Assembly: GCF_000972845.2 (NCBI RefSeq)
Contig: NC_040018.1
Coordinates: 787,632 to 851,631 of the forward strand
From: Larimichthys crocea
Lineage: Eukaryota; Chordata; Actinopteri; Sciaenidae
Reading direction: 5' to 3'
Length of the DNA stretch: 64,000 nt
In this document: positions 1 through 12,100 of the stretch, in pieces
How positions within the stretch are numbered: position 1 is the first letter of the stretch
How the letters are laid out: each line of letters opens with the position of its first letter
Translations under genes and position numbers: made by a program
The notes under the pieces: generated by a model
What the model saw: only the letters and a program-made list of their open reading frames with translations
The model's database searches: none
What the model was told of the DNA's origin: nothing

Positions 1-3000
1 AATCAGGAGAGTCAGCCTCTGACTGGCACACAGGCCACCAGTGAGTTTCTTTACTGGTTTCCACTATCACTGTTTTTTTCTTACTGATATTCCTCAGCCA
101 AATCTTAATCATGTTTGAATACTTTCCAGTCTCTGATGCTCCCACTGACCTGGAGGTAACATCTTCCACCCCCACCAGCATCACCATTCGTTGGGACGCC
201 CCCTCTGTGAGAGTGAACAACTACAGGATCACCTATGGAGGCACAAGTCTGTACACGTGATTTAATGCATAGTTTCATCTAAACTTCAGCCATATTCTAA
301 GTTTAACCCCTGGCCCTTCTTCACTCCCTTTCTAGGTGGTGAGTCTCCTCAAGAGTTCATAGTCCCAGGCACTCAGACCACAGCCACCATCACTGGACTG
401 AAGCCTGGTACCGACTACACCATCACAGTCTATGCTGTTTCCACAAGAGGGGACAGCCCTGCCTCCAACACCCCGGTCTACATCACGCACAGGACTGGTA
501 AAAAAATATATAATTACTGAAAAAAAATCTAATTGTTAATTAGTGTTAAACTAAATCTAAAGCTTGTCATGTGTCCATGTCTCCTTTAGATACCGAGTCC
601 CCTACAAACATGAAACTGACTGATGTGAGCGATAACGCCATCACAGTGCGCTGGTCTCCTGCTCAGGGACCAATCAGAGGCTACAGGGTCACCAGTGTCC
701 CCAAGAATGGGCTGGGACCCTCCTACTCTGAGGTGGTGGGTGCTGGTAAGACAAAACAGCTGTCAAGACCTATAACTTTATATTTTTTCCATTACAATAT
801 CCTGTTCTCATTGGCTCCTTTTCTGCTCCTCTGTTACAGATCAGACAGAGACGACGTTCACAGGTCTGATGCCCACTGTTGAGTATGTCGTGAGTGTTTA
901 TGCTCTGGGCAATGATGGACAACCCTCTTCGCCCCTGGTGGAGAATGCTATCACTGGTTAGTTTGACTTACTCAAAGTATTGCAGCCTTAGAAGTGTACG
1001 TTCTTTCATTAAAAACAGCTGCACGAAGCTGAAATGTAAAACCCCTGTCTTACTCCTTTCCTGTAGCTATGGACCGTCCCAAAGACCTGACCTTCTCCGA
1101 CATCAGCTCCACCTCCATGCGCATCACTTGGGACAGCCCAGACGGCATAGTGACATCATATCGCATCCTGTACTCCAGCCCAGAGGAGGGCGAGAGAGAG
1201 CTGCGTCCAGCACCCAGAGGTGACCAGGATAGTGTGGTGCTGAGAGGCCTTCGCCCCGGTACAGACTACACTGTTAAAGTCATCGCCTTCCATGACCGCA
1301 TACAGAGCAAACCACTGGTGGGAACCCAGGCAACAGGTACAAATACATCAACTAAAACATCAACACATTCATAATTTTATTTATACGTACCCTGTCTCCA
1401 ATCCTAATTGTGCTTTTGCTGCCTCAGTAATCCCTGCTCCGACCAACCTGGCGATCACAGAGGTAGGTCCCTCCACTTTCACTGTGTCATGGCGAGCCCC
1501 CAGTGCAGGCCTGACAGGCTACCGTGTCGTCGTCAACCCCAAGAACATCAACGCCCCCACCAAAGAGTTGAACGTTGCTCCGGACACCACACGTGTTGTT
1601 GTACCAGGGCTCATGGTAAACAGAGTTCTTGCGTCAGTATCTACATGGATTCATAGTCTGTCACTGACTAAATATTAATTGTATGTTTATTTATCTTAGG
1701 TGGCAACCACATACCAGATATATGTCTACGCTCTGAAGAACTCTGTCACCAGTAGACCACTCGAGGGAGAGACGACCACACTGGAAGGTAACTGGTTGCA
1801 CCATAAATGGTCACATTTCCAGTCCTCACCGCTTCTTATCTACTGCTCTGTTTTATTCATTGTTTAATTTCATCCTCAATGCAGATGTAAGTCCTCCAAG
1901 GCGTGTGCGGATCTCTGACGTGAAGGATACTTCTTTCACACTGACTTGGCGCTCCAAGATGGAAACCATCACTGGTTACCTCATCGAGGCCAGACCCAAC
2001 AGTAACTTCTACCCCACCATCAGAAAGACTATCCCAGGAGACTCTAACACATACACTCTCACAGGTATACCACAACTTCCAGCTAAACACACCAGCTAAA
2101 GTCAAAAATGGATCACAGATGTCAATTTTACACTGTTTTTTTTGTTTGTTTTTCTAAGGTCTGCAACCAGGCACCACGTACTATGTTAGCCTGTATACTC
2201 TGAATGGCAACACGAAGAGCGCCCCATTCAGTCTCACGATTCAAACAGGTACTGTGCAAATATACCTCATGTCTGATTCATGGTGAATAATGCTAACTTA
2301 GGTTTACTTCTGATTTTCGATATCCAGAAATGTTGATTTGTTTATCAGATGATCTAACATGATATTTTTCTTTACAGCTGAACCAGTGGTCCAGGCTCCC
2401 ACTGACATCAGGTTCACATCTTTAACCCCCACCTCCATCTCCTTCACCTGGCAGCCACCTGCCACGCACATCACAGGATACTACATCACCTATGAGGAGG
2501 CAGGCGGAGGACCACAAGAGCTCACCCCAAGACCCCACGCCGGCCAAAACTACGCCTCCATATCTGGTATGAGCTCATCAGCCAGTCTATTTTCACTTCA
2601 GTCAATAACACATATGACTGCTAATAAATAAATTAATATGATAATTGTTCCTCTCCTCAGACCTGCGACCAGCCACAGAGTACACTATAAAAATCATTGC
2701 CATCCAGAACACAAAGAGGAGCACACCTCTGGTCGGCAAAATCAGGACTCGTGAGTATCTTGAGACTTTTCTTCTGTACAATGACAAATGTGATGCATTC
2801 AAATGATGCCATAAAGTTCAGGAATTCAGATGACTTCGGGGTAAACATCCTCTAAAATGTAAGTGTTGGAATGGCAGCTTTAATCTGCTCAGCTGAACCA
2901 AATGTTTTGCTGTTACAGCTCAGAGGCCTTGAGATGAACTGCACTCAGCATCGGGCTCCTAAAAACAATAATACCCCTTTTTATTTTGAATGCCCCGAGA

Positions 3001-5508
3001 AATGCCATTCAAAATAATCTGTGTGTTTGTAACACAGTACATTAAGACACACTTTGCCATGGAGCAGTGTCCCAGCAATGCTGCTTATCCGTCACCCCCT
3101 GTTGGCTGAGATATGTTACTGCAGCTATGCTTTACCTCCCGCCCGTCTAACCTGCTTGCTTCCCTAACCCTATCTCTCCCGCGCAGAACCAGATTCCTTG
3201 CTTCCCCCGCCTCTGCCCGACCGCCCTGGAAGTGTTGGTGACAAGCTGGATGTGCCTGAAACTGACTTGGACAACCAAGTCCAGGTTGTAGGAAACAGTG
3301 GCCAGGATGGGCAGAGTGGTCAGAGCCAGCATGTGGAGTACACAGAGTACAACAACAATGGAGACAACAGATATGATGGGAGCAGTGGCAGCTTACCGTC
3401 TACCTATGGGCAAGTACGTGAGCCCTTAGTCTTTGTGCCCCTTCCTGATGCAGAGGGCCGCAGACTGCCCATCCTGAAGATGAATGTACCCATCGGCTCC
3501 ACATTTGGTAACGAGACCGGAGTGCCACAAGAGGCCCAAACTCAGACCTCCATCTCCTGGAAGCCTTACAGGCAGAGCAACGCCTACCTGGTGTCCTGCC
3601 ATCCTCTCACAAACTTGAATGAGAAGATGTTCCAGGTAAGAGACGAGGGCCATGATTTCCAGACCAGTGTGCGGTTTTATTATTAAACAGTCACATTAGA
3701 TGAAATCTCTTATTTCATGTGGACAAACCTCTTCTTTCTCTACTTTTCCAGGTCCGCCTCCCAGGCACAGCCACCACTGCCACCCTGATAGGGCTCACCC
3801 CTGGAGCAAACTATAATGTGATTGTTGAGGCTCTGTTGGGGGCGCTTAAACATAAGATCCTAGAGCAGGTCATCACGGCTGGAAACACAAGTAAGCATCC
3901 TACAGCAACAGCTGTGTCTGAACTAGGCTGTATTGAGTAAAAACTAAAAACTAGTGCAAAGCAATGAGCTTCTTATTGTAAGGGGCCTGTGTGTAGAAGA
4001 GAAGTATCTGGAGCAGATGTGAACATCTACAGTTGTTTTGTCGTCCTGACAGGTAAAAAGAAGATGCTGGTGACTTAATGAGTGTCTCAAACCAGACCTT
4101 ATAATTCAGTTGATACCATTCTGTGCTTTTCTGGTGCACCGACTACCCAAAGGGTAGTGGTACCGCCTTGACAACACTTGTCATATATTCACACAAACAT
4201 TCATATACTGATGGCAGAGGTTGCTACTCATTAATTTGGAGTTCTGTGTCTAACCCAAGGACAAGTCGACTGACCTGGGGGAGCCAAGAATTCGAACCAG
4301 CGACTCTCCAATTACTAGTGTCACAGCCACCCGGGGGAAAAGAGGGTGGTAGATACTCTGGCTAACCAACATACAAGTGGCTTACACAAGTTTTTTTTCT
4401 CATATTTTCAGTCCCAGAGGGAGTCCCCTCCACTAAAGACCAATGTTATGATGCCTTTACTGCAACCTACCATGATGTTGGTGGTGAATGGGAGCGGATG
4501 TCTGAGACAGGCTTTAAGCTGTGGTGCAGGTGCCTGGGCCTGGGAAGTGGCCACTTCAGATGTGATTCATCTAGTAAGTTTGTTGGATTTTGTAGTACAT
4601 CATAAATTTGAGAATATTCCACTTGATTTTTTCTGATTATTATTTTGTCCATCATCAGAGTGGTGCCATGACAACGGTGTCAACTATCGAATTGGAGAGA
4701 AGTGGGACCGCCGTGCAGAAAATGGTCACTTGATGAGCTGCACTTGTTTGGGAAATGGCAAAGGAGAGTTCAAGTGTGAACCACGTAAGGGCATTTAAGA
4801 TCCAAAGAAATGTTCTATGATGGTCTCAAAAAGATGTGCAAGAGTTACGTGTACATTTTAACCATGCATGTATGCCCACACAGATGACTCAGTGTGCTAC
4901 GATGATGGAAAAGCTTACCAAGTAGGAAACCAGTGGCAGAAGGAGTACCTGGGCGCTATCTGCACCTGCACATGCTTTGGTGGACAGCAGGTACGACACA
5001 TCAGCCTCTCTGGCACACAGTGCGATACCTATATTGAAATGAAATGTGTTCAAATGTACGCTTGTGTATGTTTGGCTTCATCAGGGCTGGAGATGTGAGA
5101 ATTGCCGCAGACCAGGTGCTGATGTCGATGCCAGTCTGCTGCAGCCTGTTAGATATGGAGACAACACACTACGCAAGGTGAGTATTTAAAGGGTTTCTCA
5201 GCAGGGCACAAAATTTTAGCACATATTTTTTTGGATTTAACAGCATCAACTGGATTATACAGAAATTGTTTGTTGTTTTATTAAATCTTATTTTATACCT
5301 ATAATATCAGTAAATAAGCATTGTATGCCTATCAAATTACCTCACTTGAGAAACTGATGAATTGCAGTTAATCTTAAAAATGTAGAACTGTTTGTACCCG
5401 GTGATCTAACCTCTTCACATCTTCCTCCAGAATATTCATTGCCCCATCGAGTGCCTCCGTCCCGACCTGCTGGCAGACGCACACGCTCCTCCAAATCCTC
5501 TGGAGTAA
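1..5508 (+). CDS. fn1: fibronectin 1, 3' portion (FNIII-9 end to C-terminus), partial
   Basis: Secreted matrix glycoprotein that binds integrins, fibrin and other matrix. Nineteen exons are visible: 1-40, 130-246, 336-497, 590-745, 840-956, 1067-1336, 1428-1615, 1700-1787, 1885-2064, 2159-2248, 2378-2566, 2661-2750, 3187-3635, 3752-3890, 4412-4573, 4659-4784, 4884-4990, 5085-5177, 5431-5508. Joined they give 946 codons plus a stop, without frame break. Domain order is the end of FNIII-9, FNIII-10 with RGDSPA, FNIII-11, EDA, FNIII-12, -13, -14, variable region, FNIII-15 (with the free Cys in VSCHPL), FNI-10, -11, -12 (four-Cys fingers), then a tail with CPIEC, the pair that links dimers. Most FNIII domains are split over two exons, while EDA is one exon, as in other vertebrates. 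The tail ends PPNPLE rather than the mammalian DSRE. The 5' part is outside the window. Whether this is fn1a or fn1b cannot be decided here. Confidence 0.97.
446..454 (+). other. fn1: RGD integrin-binding codons in FNIII-10
   Basis: The codons AGA GGG GAC encode RGD in the context STRGDSPAS, on the F-G loop of the tenth type III domain. This is the main cell-attachment site for alpha5beta1 and alphaV integrins. The synergy site in FNIII-9 (PHSRN in mammals) would lie just upstream of the window. Confidence 0.97.
1067..1336 (+). other. fn1: EDA (EIIIA) alternatively spliced FNIII exon
   Basis: A whole FNIII domain sits in one exon of 270 nt, the same length as the mammalian EDA exon. It has phase 1 at both ends, so it can be skipped without changing the frame. 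The translation begins [13 protein letters not shown] and ends PLVGTQATG, aligning with human EDA (NIDRPKGLAFTDV to PLIGTQST). EDA inclusion is tissue-regulated in vertebrates; regulation here is inferred only from the exon structure. Confidence 0.9.
3187..3635 (+). other. fn1: Variable (V/IIICS) region exon with LDVP motif, fused to start of FNIII-15
   Basis: A 449-nt exon carries the variable region followed by the first half of FNIII-15 ([10 protein letters not shown]). Near its start it encodes DKLDVPET, matching the mammalian CS1 site EILDVPST recognised by alpha4beta1 integrin. The centre is rich in Gly, Gln, Asn and Ser. The second mammalian site, REDV, is not present; the nearest sequence reads VREPLV. 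In mammals the V exon is subdivided by internal acceptor sites, but I cannot prove any internal acceptor is used here. Confidence 0.85.
4100..4380. mobile_element. Probable SINE/LINE-type repeat fragment in fn1 intron
   Basis: This intron segment contains an ordered series of words seen in many fish interspersed repeats: taacccaaggacaagtcgac, a gggagc run, then aattcgaaccagcgactctc and acagccaccc. The gaattcgaacc stretch resembles a tRNA-type B box region. No target duplication was identified, so the ends are approximate. It does not touch the splice sites at 3890 and 4412. Confidence 0.5.
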
Positions 5509-6170
5509 TGGATGGGCCATATGACATCTGCTTTGCTCCCTCACCGTCCAATCGCTGCACTGTCCTCACCCTGTAGAAGTAATGCTGTCTGCGACTGAAC
5601 TAACTGCCTGATCACTTTCTGACACATGTTTAGCTAAAGGTTTTTTTTTTTTGAGCATAAGATGCCCTGCTGCCTGATCAAAGTGATCCTCTTTTAAAGC
5701 CAGTCTTTTCACTGTTTGACTGTCAAGTCTCTAAATTCATGCTTTATTTTTTGTGTAACATCTCCCGCCACATACTTGTGTGTGTACCTCAATGGACGTC
5801 ATTAAGGACAGATTACTATACTTTTTCAAACTGGTATTTGTTCTCAGTTAAAACATTTCCTAATCAGAGCGGAAACTGTCAGAAAGTAAGCACTGTGTTA
5901 AAGAATGTCAGTGTAGTTTATTAACAAATGTTTGTCCATGAAAATGTGCTTTTCTTTTCTGTAGCCCCTCTTGTGTTACTGAGGGTTCGCACTGTGTGTG
6001 ATTGACACGTTCTGAACTTTTGTCTTTTTACTAATTTATCCCTTTAATCTCAGCGTGTGAATGTGTGATTCTGGGATGTGAGAATTTGAACTATTCTATT
6101 TTTGTACTTTGTTGTCCATGCCAAAGTTGTTTCTACCTTTGACAAAAAGAAGTCCCTTATTTTAATAAAG
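5509..6170 (+). other. fn1: fn1 3' UTR with polyadenylation signal
   Basis: Non-coding sequence follows the TAA at 5506-5508 and contains no competing gene. A canonical AATAAA lies at 6164-6169, giving a 3' UTR of roughly 670-690 nt. Cleavage would fall near 6180-6190, about 250 bp before the opposing atic signal. Confidence 0.75.
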
Positions 6171-6242
6171 CTGGAGAGATCCTGAAACCTAACAACACTC
6201 TGATGATTATTTTTAAATGAAGGGTTTAAGGATGTTTTACAT

Positions 6243-6261
6243 TATATATATATATATATAT
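6243..6261. repeat. (AT)n microsatellite
   Basis: Short uninterrupted AT dinucleotide run in the spacer between the fn1 and atic polyadenylation sites. Confidence 0.9.
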
Positions 6262-6400
6262 GCAAGTCAAAATGTCTGCTGGTGGTGCTGGAGAAAAAGT
6301 TGGGGGATCACCAAAGTCAGCAGGTTTCATCCTCTGGGGACCATGAATGTCTGTACAAGGTTTCACAGCTAATACCTGGTCGACATTTCAGTGGCGGACC
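6262..6400 (-). repeat. Dispersed repeat family B, copy 1 (inverted)
   Basis: Read on the minus strand, 6302-6350 matches the copy at 37049-37098 over a long stretch (cattcatggtccccagagga, then the ggatgaa and gactttggtgatccc words). Shorter relatives lie near 18410, 30525 and 35920. Family identity beyond this window is not established; it looks like a common fish interspersed repeat. Confidence 0.7.
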
Positions 6401-6444
6401 AAAAAGAACCCCAGACAAAAATATTCATGAACTGTCAGTAACAG

Positions 6445-6450
6445 TTTATT
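6445..6450 (-). terminator. atic: Candidate atic polyadenylation signal
   Basis: TTTATT on the plus strand reads AATAAA on the minus strand, about 220 nt beyond the atic stop codon. It is the first canonical signal met downstream and lies a short distance from the opposing fn1 signal at 6164-6169. Confidence 0.6.
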
Positions 6451-6671
6451 TCAGACTGAAATGTGACTAACCTAGAATGAAAAGTACCTCTCTCTCTAAT
6501 GTTAGCACAACAAGTAAGGAATGCAATTAATTTGTTACAAAACAGTGCACTTGTGACTTCAGCATGATGGTAGGAATGTTTCGAGTATCAGGAATGTTAG
6601 GAAAAATATTTTGATGCCGTCGTAATGCTAAACTGTGAGTGGAGTTCTATAGAAGAGTGTTGAGAAGGTGC

Positions 6672-9018
6672 TCAGTGGTGGAAGAGTCGCAGGTTGGTGT
6701 GCACGAGAGTGATGCCCTGCTCGTTACAGGCATTAATCACAACCGCATCAGCAGCAGAGCCCGCTGGAGCTGCGATGTACTCGACACCACTCTACAGACA
6801 CAGAGGGAAGACACGTTAGTAAAGATGGCCGGAAAGCTCGTTAGCGCATAGATTTAATAAAGTTTCCAAACTAGTAGTGACGTTTCTGTATGCAAAAAAG
6901 GATTTCAGGCCATTCCCATGCAATTTATTAACACATGCTTTTGTGGAAAATGTTTTATAGTTACCCTTTTGGCACGATCAATGTTATCTCTGAAGGGGAA
7001 GAAGGCGTCAGAACTGACGGCGACGGCCTTCAGGGAGCTGATCCAGTTCTTCTTTTCAGTCACCGACAGAGACTCAGGCACCTCTTCATACATCGACTTC
7101 CAAACTGCCAAGTCTGGGCCCTGTCAACACACAATACAGGACTTCTCACGCATTTGGGATATTTTGTAATCAGACATGACACTGAACATCAGAAATCAGA
7201 CAGTGTGGCCTCAATTTTAAATGATTTATCCAAGTCCAATCTAACAGTTCAGGTATTTATCATCATCAAACGCCTCCAAGTATATAACGTAACTACTGCT
7301 GTATCTTATCGTTGCCACCATACCTCTCCAATGGTGTCGCTCACATACTGGTCAATTGCATTGGCCATCTCTGCACGCTTCACACCGCTGCGAAACTTCA
7401 TGTTGAGGACACGAGGGTTATGTCTCAGCCACCAGTTATCAGCTTTGTCACCTGCCAGCCGTGTGCAGTGGATACGAGACTGCTGACCCGCACCGATCCC
7501 GATAACCTGTAAAAAAAATACACAGACAAGACAAATGAGAAAAACTTAAGAATCATCCAGATTCTTTTCTTCTTTTGTTCCTCTTGTTCTTACCTGTCCG
7601 TCTTTAGCGTAGCAGACAGAGTTGGACTGAGTGTACTTGACAGCGACGGTGGCCACGATGAGGTCACGGACAGCTTCCTCTGAGAGCTTGTGGACACAAA
7701 GAAATATTTCACAAAAGTTTGTGTCAATAATAGGAGAATTATATTTCAAATAGGACAAAACACAAATCTTGAAGTAAATCACTCACAGAGCCCTCGGAAA
7801 CAACGTTGCTGAAGAATTCCTTGTCGATAAGCCCTCCGTTTCTCTTTTGTTTGAGGTAGAGACCAAACAACACTCTCACCTCAGCTTCATCGGGCTCATA
7901 GTCTGGATCCATCTGGGACAAAGACACACATTGTTAATCGAAAAGATCTAACTCAACTCTCATTCTACTCATCCTCACTTGAATACAAAGATTACGACTC
8001 ACCTGCAGCACACAGTAGTTGCCATTCTTCTTCTTGGAGAGGATCTTGAGTGCCTCCTCATCATAACCAGGAGCGATGATACCATCAGACACCTGAGAGC
8101 AGTCAAGTGGAGTCATTGTCAAAACTCTGAAAAAGAAGTAACTTTTTAATTTATATTTGTTTTTTCTGTTAAACAACTGTACCTCTCTTGATATAATCTT
8201 GGCAGTGGGAACGTCACACACATCTGACACAGCGATGAAGTCTCCAAAAGAAGACATCCTGTCTGAACCTGAGGATGTAGAAGGAGTTATTAAAAAAAAG
8301 ATGTAACACACTCCAGGTTATCTACTAACAAATGAACTGTTTCTGACCTCTTGCCCTGGCGTAGGCCGTGGCCAGCGGGGTGAGATCCTTCAGCATGTCA
8401 TGCACCATACACACTTTGGCTTCCTCCTCAGTCAGAGGAACACCTACTGCAGCTCCTTCAGGAGAAGAAGGTGAAAAAAGTCAGAGTCAAATTCACACTA
8501 AATCCACTTTTCTACTGTTGAGAATGTGTCTGCGTGTCTCTTATTTTTTTTTACCGGCAGGGCTGACATGTTTGAAGGAGGTGGCAGCAGCCATGCCAAG
8601 GGCGTTCTTCAACTCTCTGACCAGCTGCCAGGCGTTCAGAGCATCACACAGGTTGATAAAGCCGGGGGAACCGTTGACCACTGAGAGGGAGTGGTGGCAT
8701 GGTTAATTAATTGGAAAATTAATGACACATTTGACAATTTAAGGTGACACATTTTAGGTCAGTTGTGATGAGACGTGGGTCTACCTTTGAGGGGGAGGGC
8801 TGGCCGCAGGGTGTAGAGTTGGGCGGGTGCTTGGTGAGGATTCATGCCATAGCGTAGAGGCAGCTGGGAAACACCACGGCTGTACTGTCCACGGAAGTAG
8901 TCTGATATGGCGTCATCATACTGTGCCGTGTGCGTGAAGGCCTGAAGAGCAAAAATACATCATCTTCTAATATTTAAGAAAGCCAGAATTAAGAACTGAA
9001 TACAAGTTTTTGGCTATG

Positions 9019-9101
<83 letters not shown>

Positions 9102-12100
9102 TATGAAGGCATTGTCACAGAGCTTTAACTGATTTATTTTAACTCAACGATCAGGTCAGTCTGACTATAGGAAGAAAAGTTCACAGGTCAAATGTTAAAC
9201 TTTGTAACCTAAACACATATTTCGACACTTGTGATAAAAAGCCTACACTGAACTTTGTCTTGCACTGACCCTCGACTCAAAGCAAACACAACAAAAACAG
9301 AACAAATGAGCACTGAGCTTAACTCAGTACTGAGAGAGACAGTTTGGATTTACCTAATCTGAGTTATACGATCCAAAATAGTCATTATATTAACTTATTT
9401 GTGCCTCAGAAACTTCCTGGCCTTAGCAGCACGTGGTTACTATTATGCAACTTCCATTTTAAAACTGATCCAGAACATCCATTAGAAAAGGATCTTATTA
9501 ACTGTCAGTTTTTACTTGTTGGAACAAGCCTGAACAGTGACAGGGCGGGATTAATGGTTGTTTGAGGTACGCATGGTTCTTCCAAATTTAAAATTGTCAG
9601 TTCAGGATTCTGACAGAGCAAAAAAAATAAATAAAAATAAAATCTGCCCCGGCCCTTTTTTAACATCTTATCAAAACCGGTTTAAGATTGTGAAAAATGC
9701 TGATCGTAATTTAAAGCTAAAATACTCAAAACTGTTTATTTTGTCAGACCAACAGTTCAAAACTAAAACATAACTCAGTTTACCGTCACAGAAAATTCAG
9801 AAAACAAGCGAAAAAGCACTTTAGATTTAAAAATACTGAGCATCAACTGTTGCAGATTACAGACATACCCAGTGAGCATTTCCCTCACTATCCTGCTGCA
9901 TCAAAACAGTGTAAATGTAAATGCAAAATCTGACTGTTCCCTTTGATAACAGACTTAACTTTGACCGACAGCTGAAGTCAGTCACTCACTGCAACTTCTC
10001 TACAGCATCTTTACACTGGTTAGCAGTATGTTTTAGAACTGATTTCAAAGTTTTAACGACTACTTTTAAAGCATGTTTGGTGTTAACGTCTGATTACATC
10101 ACTGAATTACTAACCCACTAACCTCTGGCCGAGGTCTGTTAGTAAATCCCAGGTCAAAAGCTCAAGGCACTGTTTCTAAACTGCTTTTTCTTGAATCAAT
10201 CAGTGTTTTGTTTGACTTTACTTTTATTGTTTTACTGTTTTAATCTACTTTTAATTGCCTGGTTATTTCTCTTGTTTTAAGTCTTTGTAAAGTACTTTCT
10301 TTGATATAAAAATAAGGTATTATTATTATTATTACTTTGAGCTCTTGAATCTAAATTGTTTTAACCACCATAAAGACCCCCAGATATCCAAAAGCAACCT
10401 GTTATACTTGTAAAACCTGTCTGCGTGTAAAAACTCAGTTCATGTTCAGAAAGATACAGTCTGGAAAAGAAAGAAGAAAGAACATGATGTTACTTTGAGA
10501 GCCAGAGTCTTGCGCGTTTCCAGGGTTGTATCTTTGTCTTCTGAGCTCTCCATCTCCTTGGCAACCAGCGAATAGTCAGCAGGATCACACACTATGGTGA
10601 CTCGAGCGTGATTCTTGGCCGCTGCTCTCAACAGAGTTACACCACCTGAGCAGAAAGACAAAAAAAGATTTTAATACACATGCACATAATCATGGCATCT
10701 TTCGGATTATTTTTTGCAATTATGAATCAAATTTAGCTTCATATTCTGTAACTAGATTCACACACACAACTCACCGATATCTATCTGCTCCACAGCATCT
10801 TCCACAGTAACATTTGGGTTAGAGACGGTCTTCACAAATGGGTAGAGGTTGCACACCACCACTCTAAAAAACAGAAAACACAGAATAAATGTCAGACTAA
10901 GATCATCAATGTGCATACATGTCACAGACTACAAGAATACCCAGGGATCCTATGCCACGCCAGCCCTTGGAAAACTTTGAGTGAGTTCAGACTCCACAGA
11001 AAGTGAGACGATGTTTAACTGTGAAGCGAACCCCTGAACACACTGAATAAATAATATATTATCACATTGTTTCTTTTCATAATATGATTAAAAGAAAATG
11101 TGTTAAAAAAAGTTTTAACCACATCCGTGCATCGTTATTTATTCAAGTGTGTCCATGGAAATGATGATCAAACATATATACGTCCATAAAGATGGTTTTC
11201 TTATGCAGAAAAGCTAGTCCTTTTATTTTTACGATAACTACATCATCGCATAAGTCAAAAATATTCAGACGACAATATTTGTGAAACTATGTATATATGC
11301 AGTTAAAAGATATCAGATATGGATATCGGATGATTTGGGCAGAGCTGGTTTATGGGCTGTGACATACAGCACAGATATAACAGGCATCACTGCATTCAGT
11401 TGAGGGTCATACATCTTCACAGAGGTAAAACTTTCTGGCTGTGCGTGCTGTACTTCAAACACCATGAGATAGAAACTCAATGGGTCAATAGTCTGGAAAC
11501 TTTTCCATCCTTATCCAGACCTGGAAATGACAAAAATCTAATTTCATACTGCATAAGGAACCCTGACAACCATTCAAGGTGGCTTTTCTAATTTGGACCA
11601 TGTGATACCAGCGTGCAAAACGTACTGTGTGCATTTACGCCCAATTCAGTCAATGTTTTAGTGATTTAATAAGTAAAAAAAACACACTTCTTACAATTCT
11701 AGCTTTCGCAGTGTGTTCGTGCTCATGGCCTCTCTGAATGAACACTCTAAATTTGACCTTAAAAATTACTTAAATGATCAGAACTGTTCATCATTAATTC
11801 TCTGTTAATGATGCAATTGATCATTTGAGCACAACTCGCAACAAAGCCCCAATTTACCAGCAGTGCCGCCGCATTACAACAGACTTGTCTGCTTTTTTTT
11901 TTTTAGCCTTTAAGTAACATTTTGAACATTGTTGCCTCTCTAAAAAAAAAAAAAAAGGTATGTAGTCTCTTGATTATTCATACATTTCTGCTGTTTGAGT
12001 AACCTAATGAACATCCATCTCCTGACAGAGAAACCAGCTTACAATGCGAGCTCTCTACCCTCTACCTCTTTATCACGTGCAAACATAAAGAGACTCACAC

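Noticed and set aside
4260..4330. Possible tRNA gene around the gaattcgaacc motif
   Set aside because: Only a B-box-like phrase is present; no acceptor stem, anticodon arm or A box could be assembled. Better explained as a repeat.
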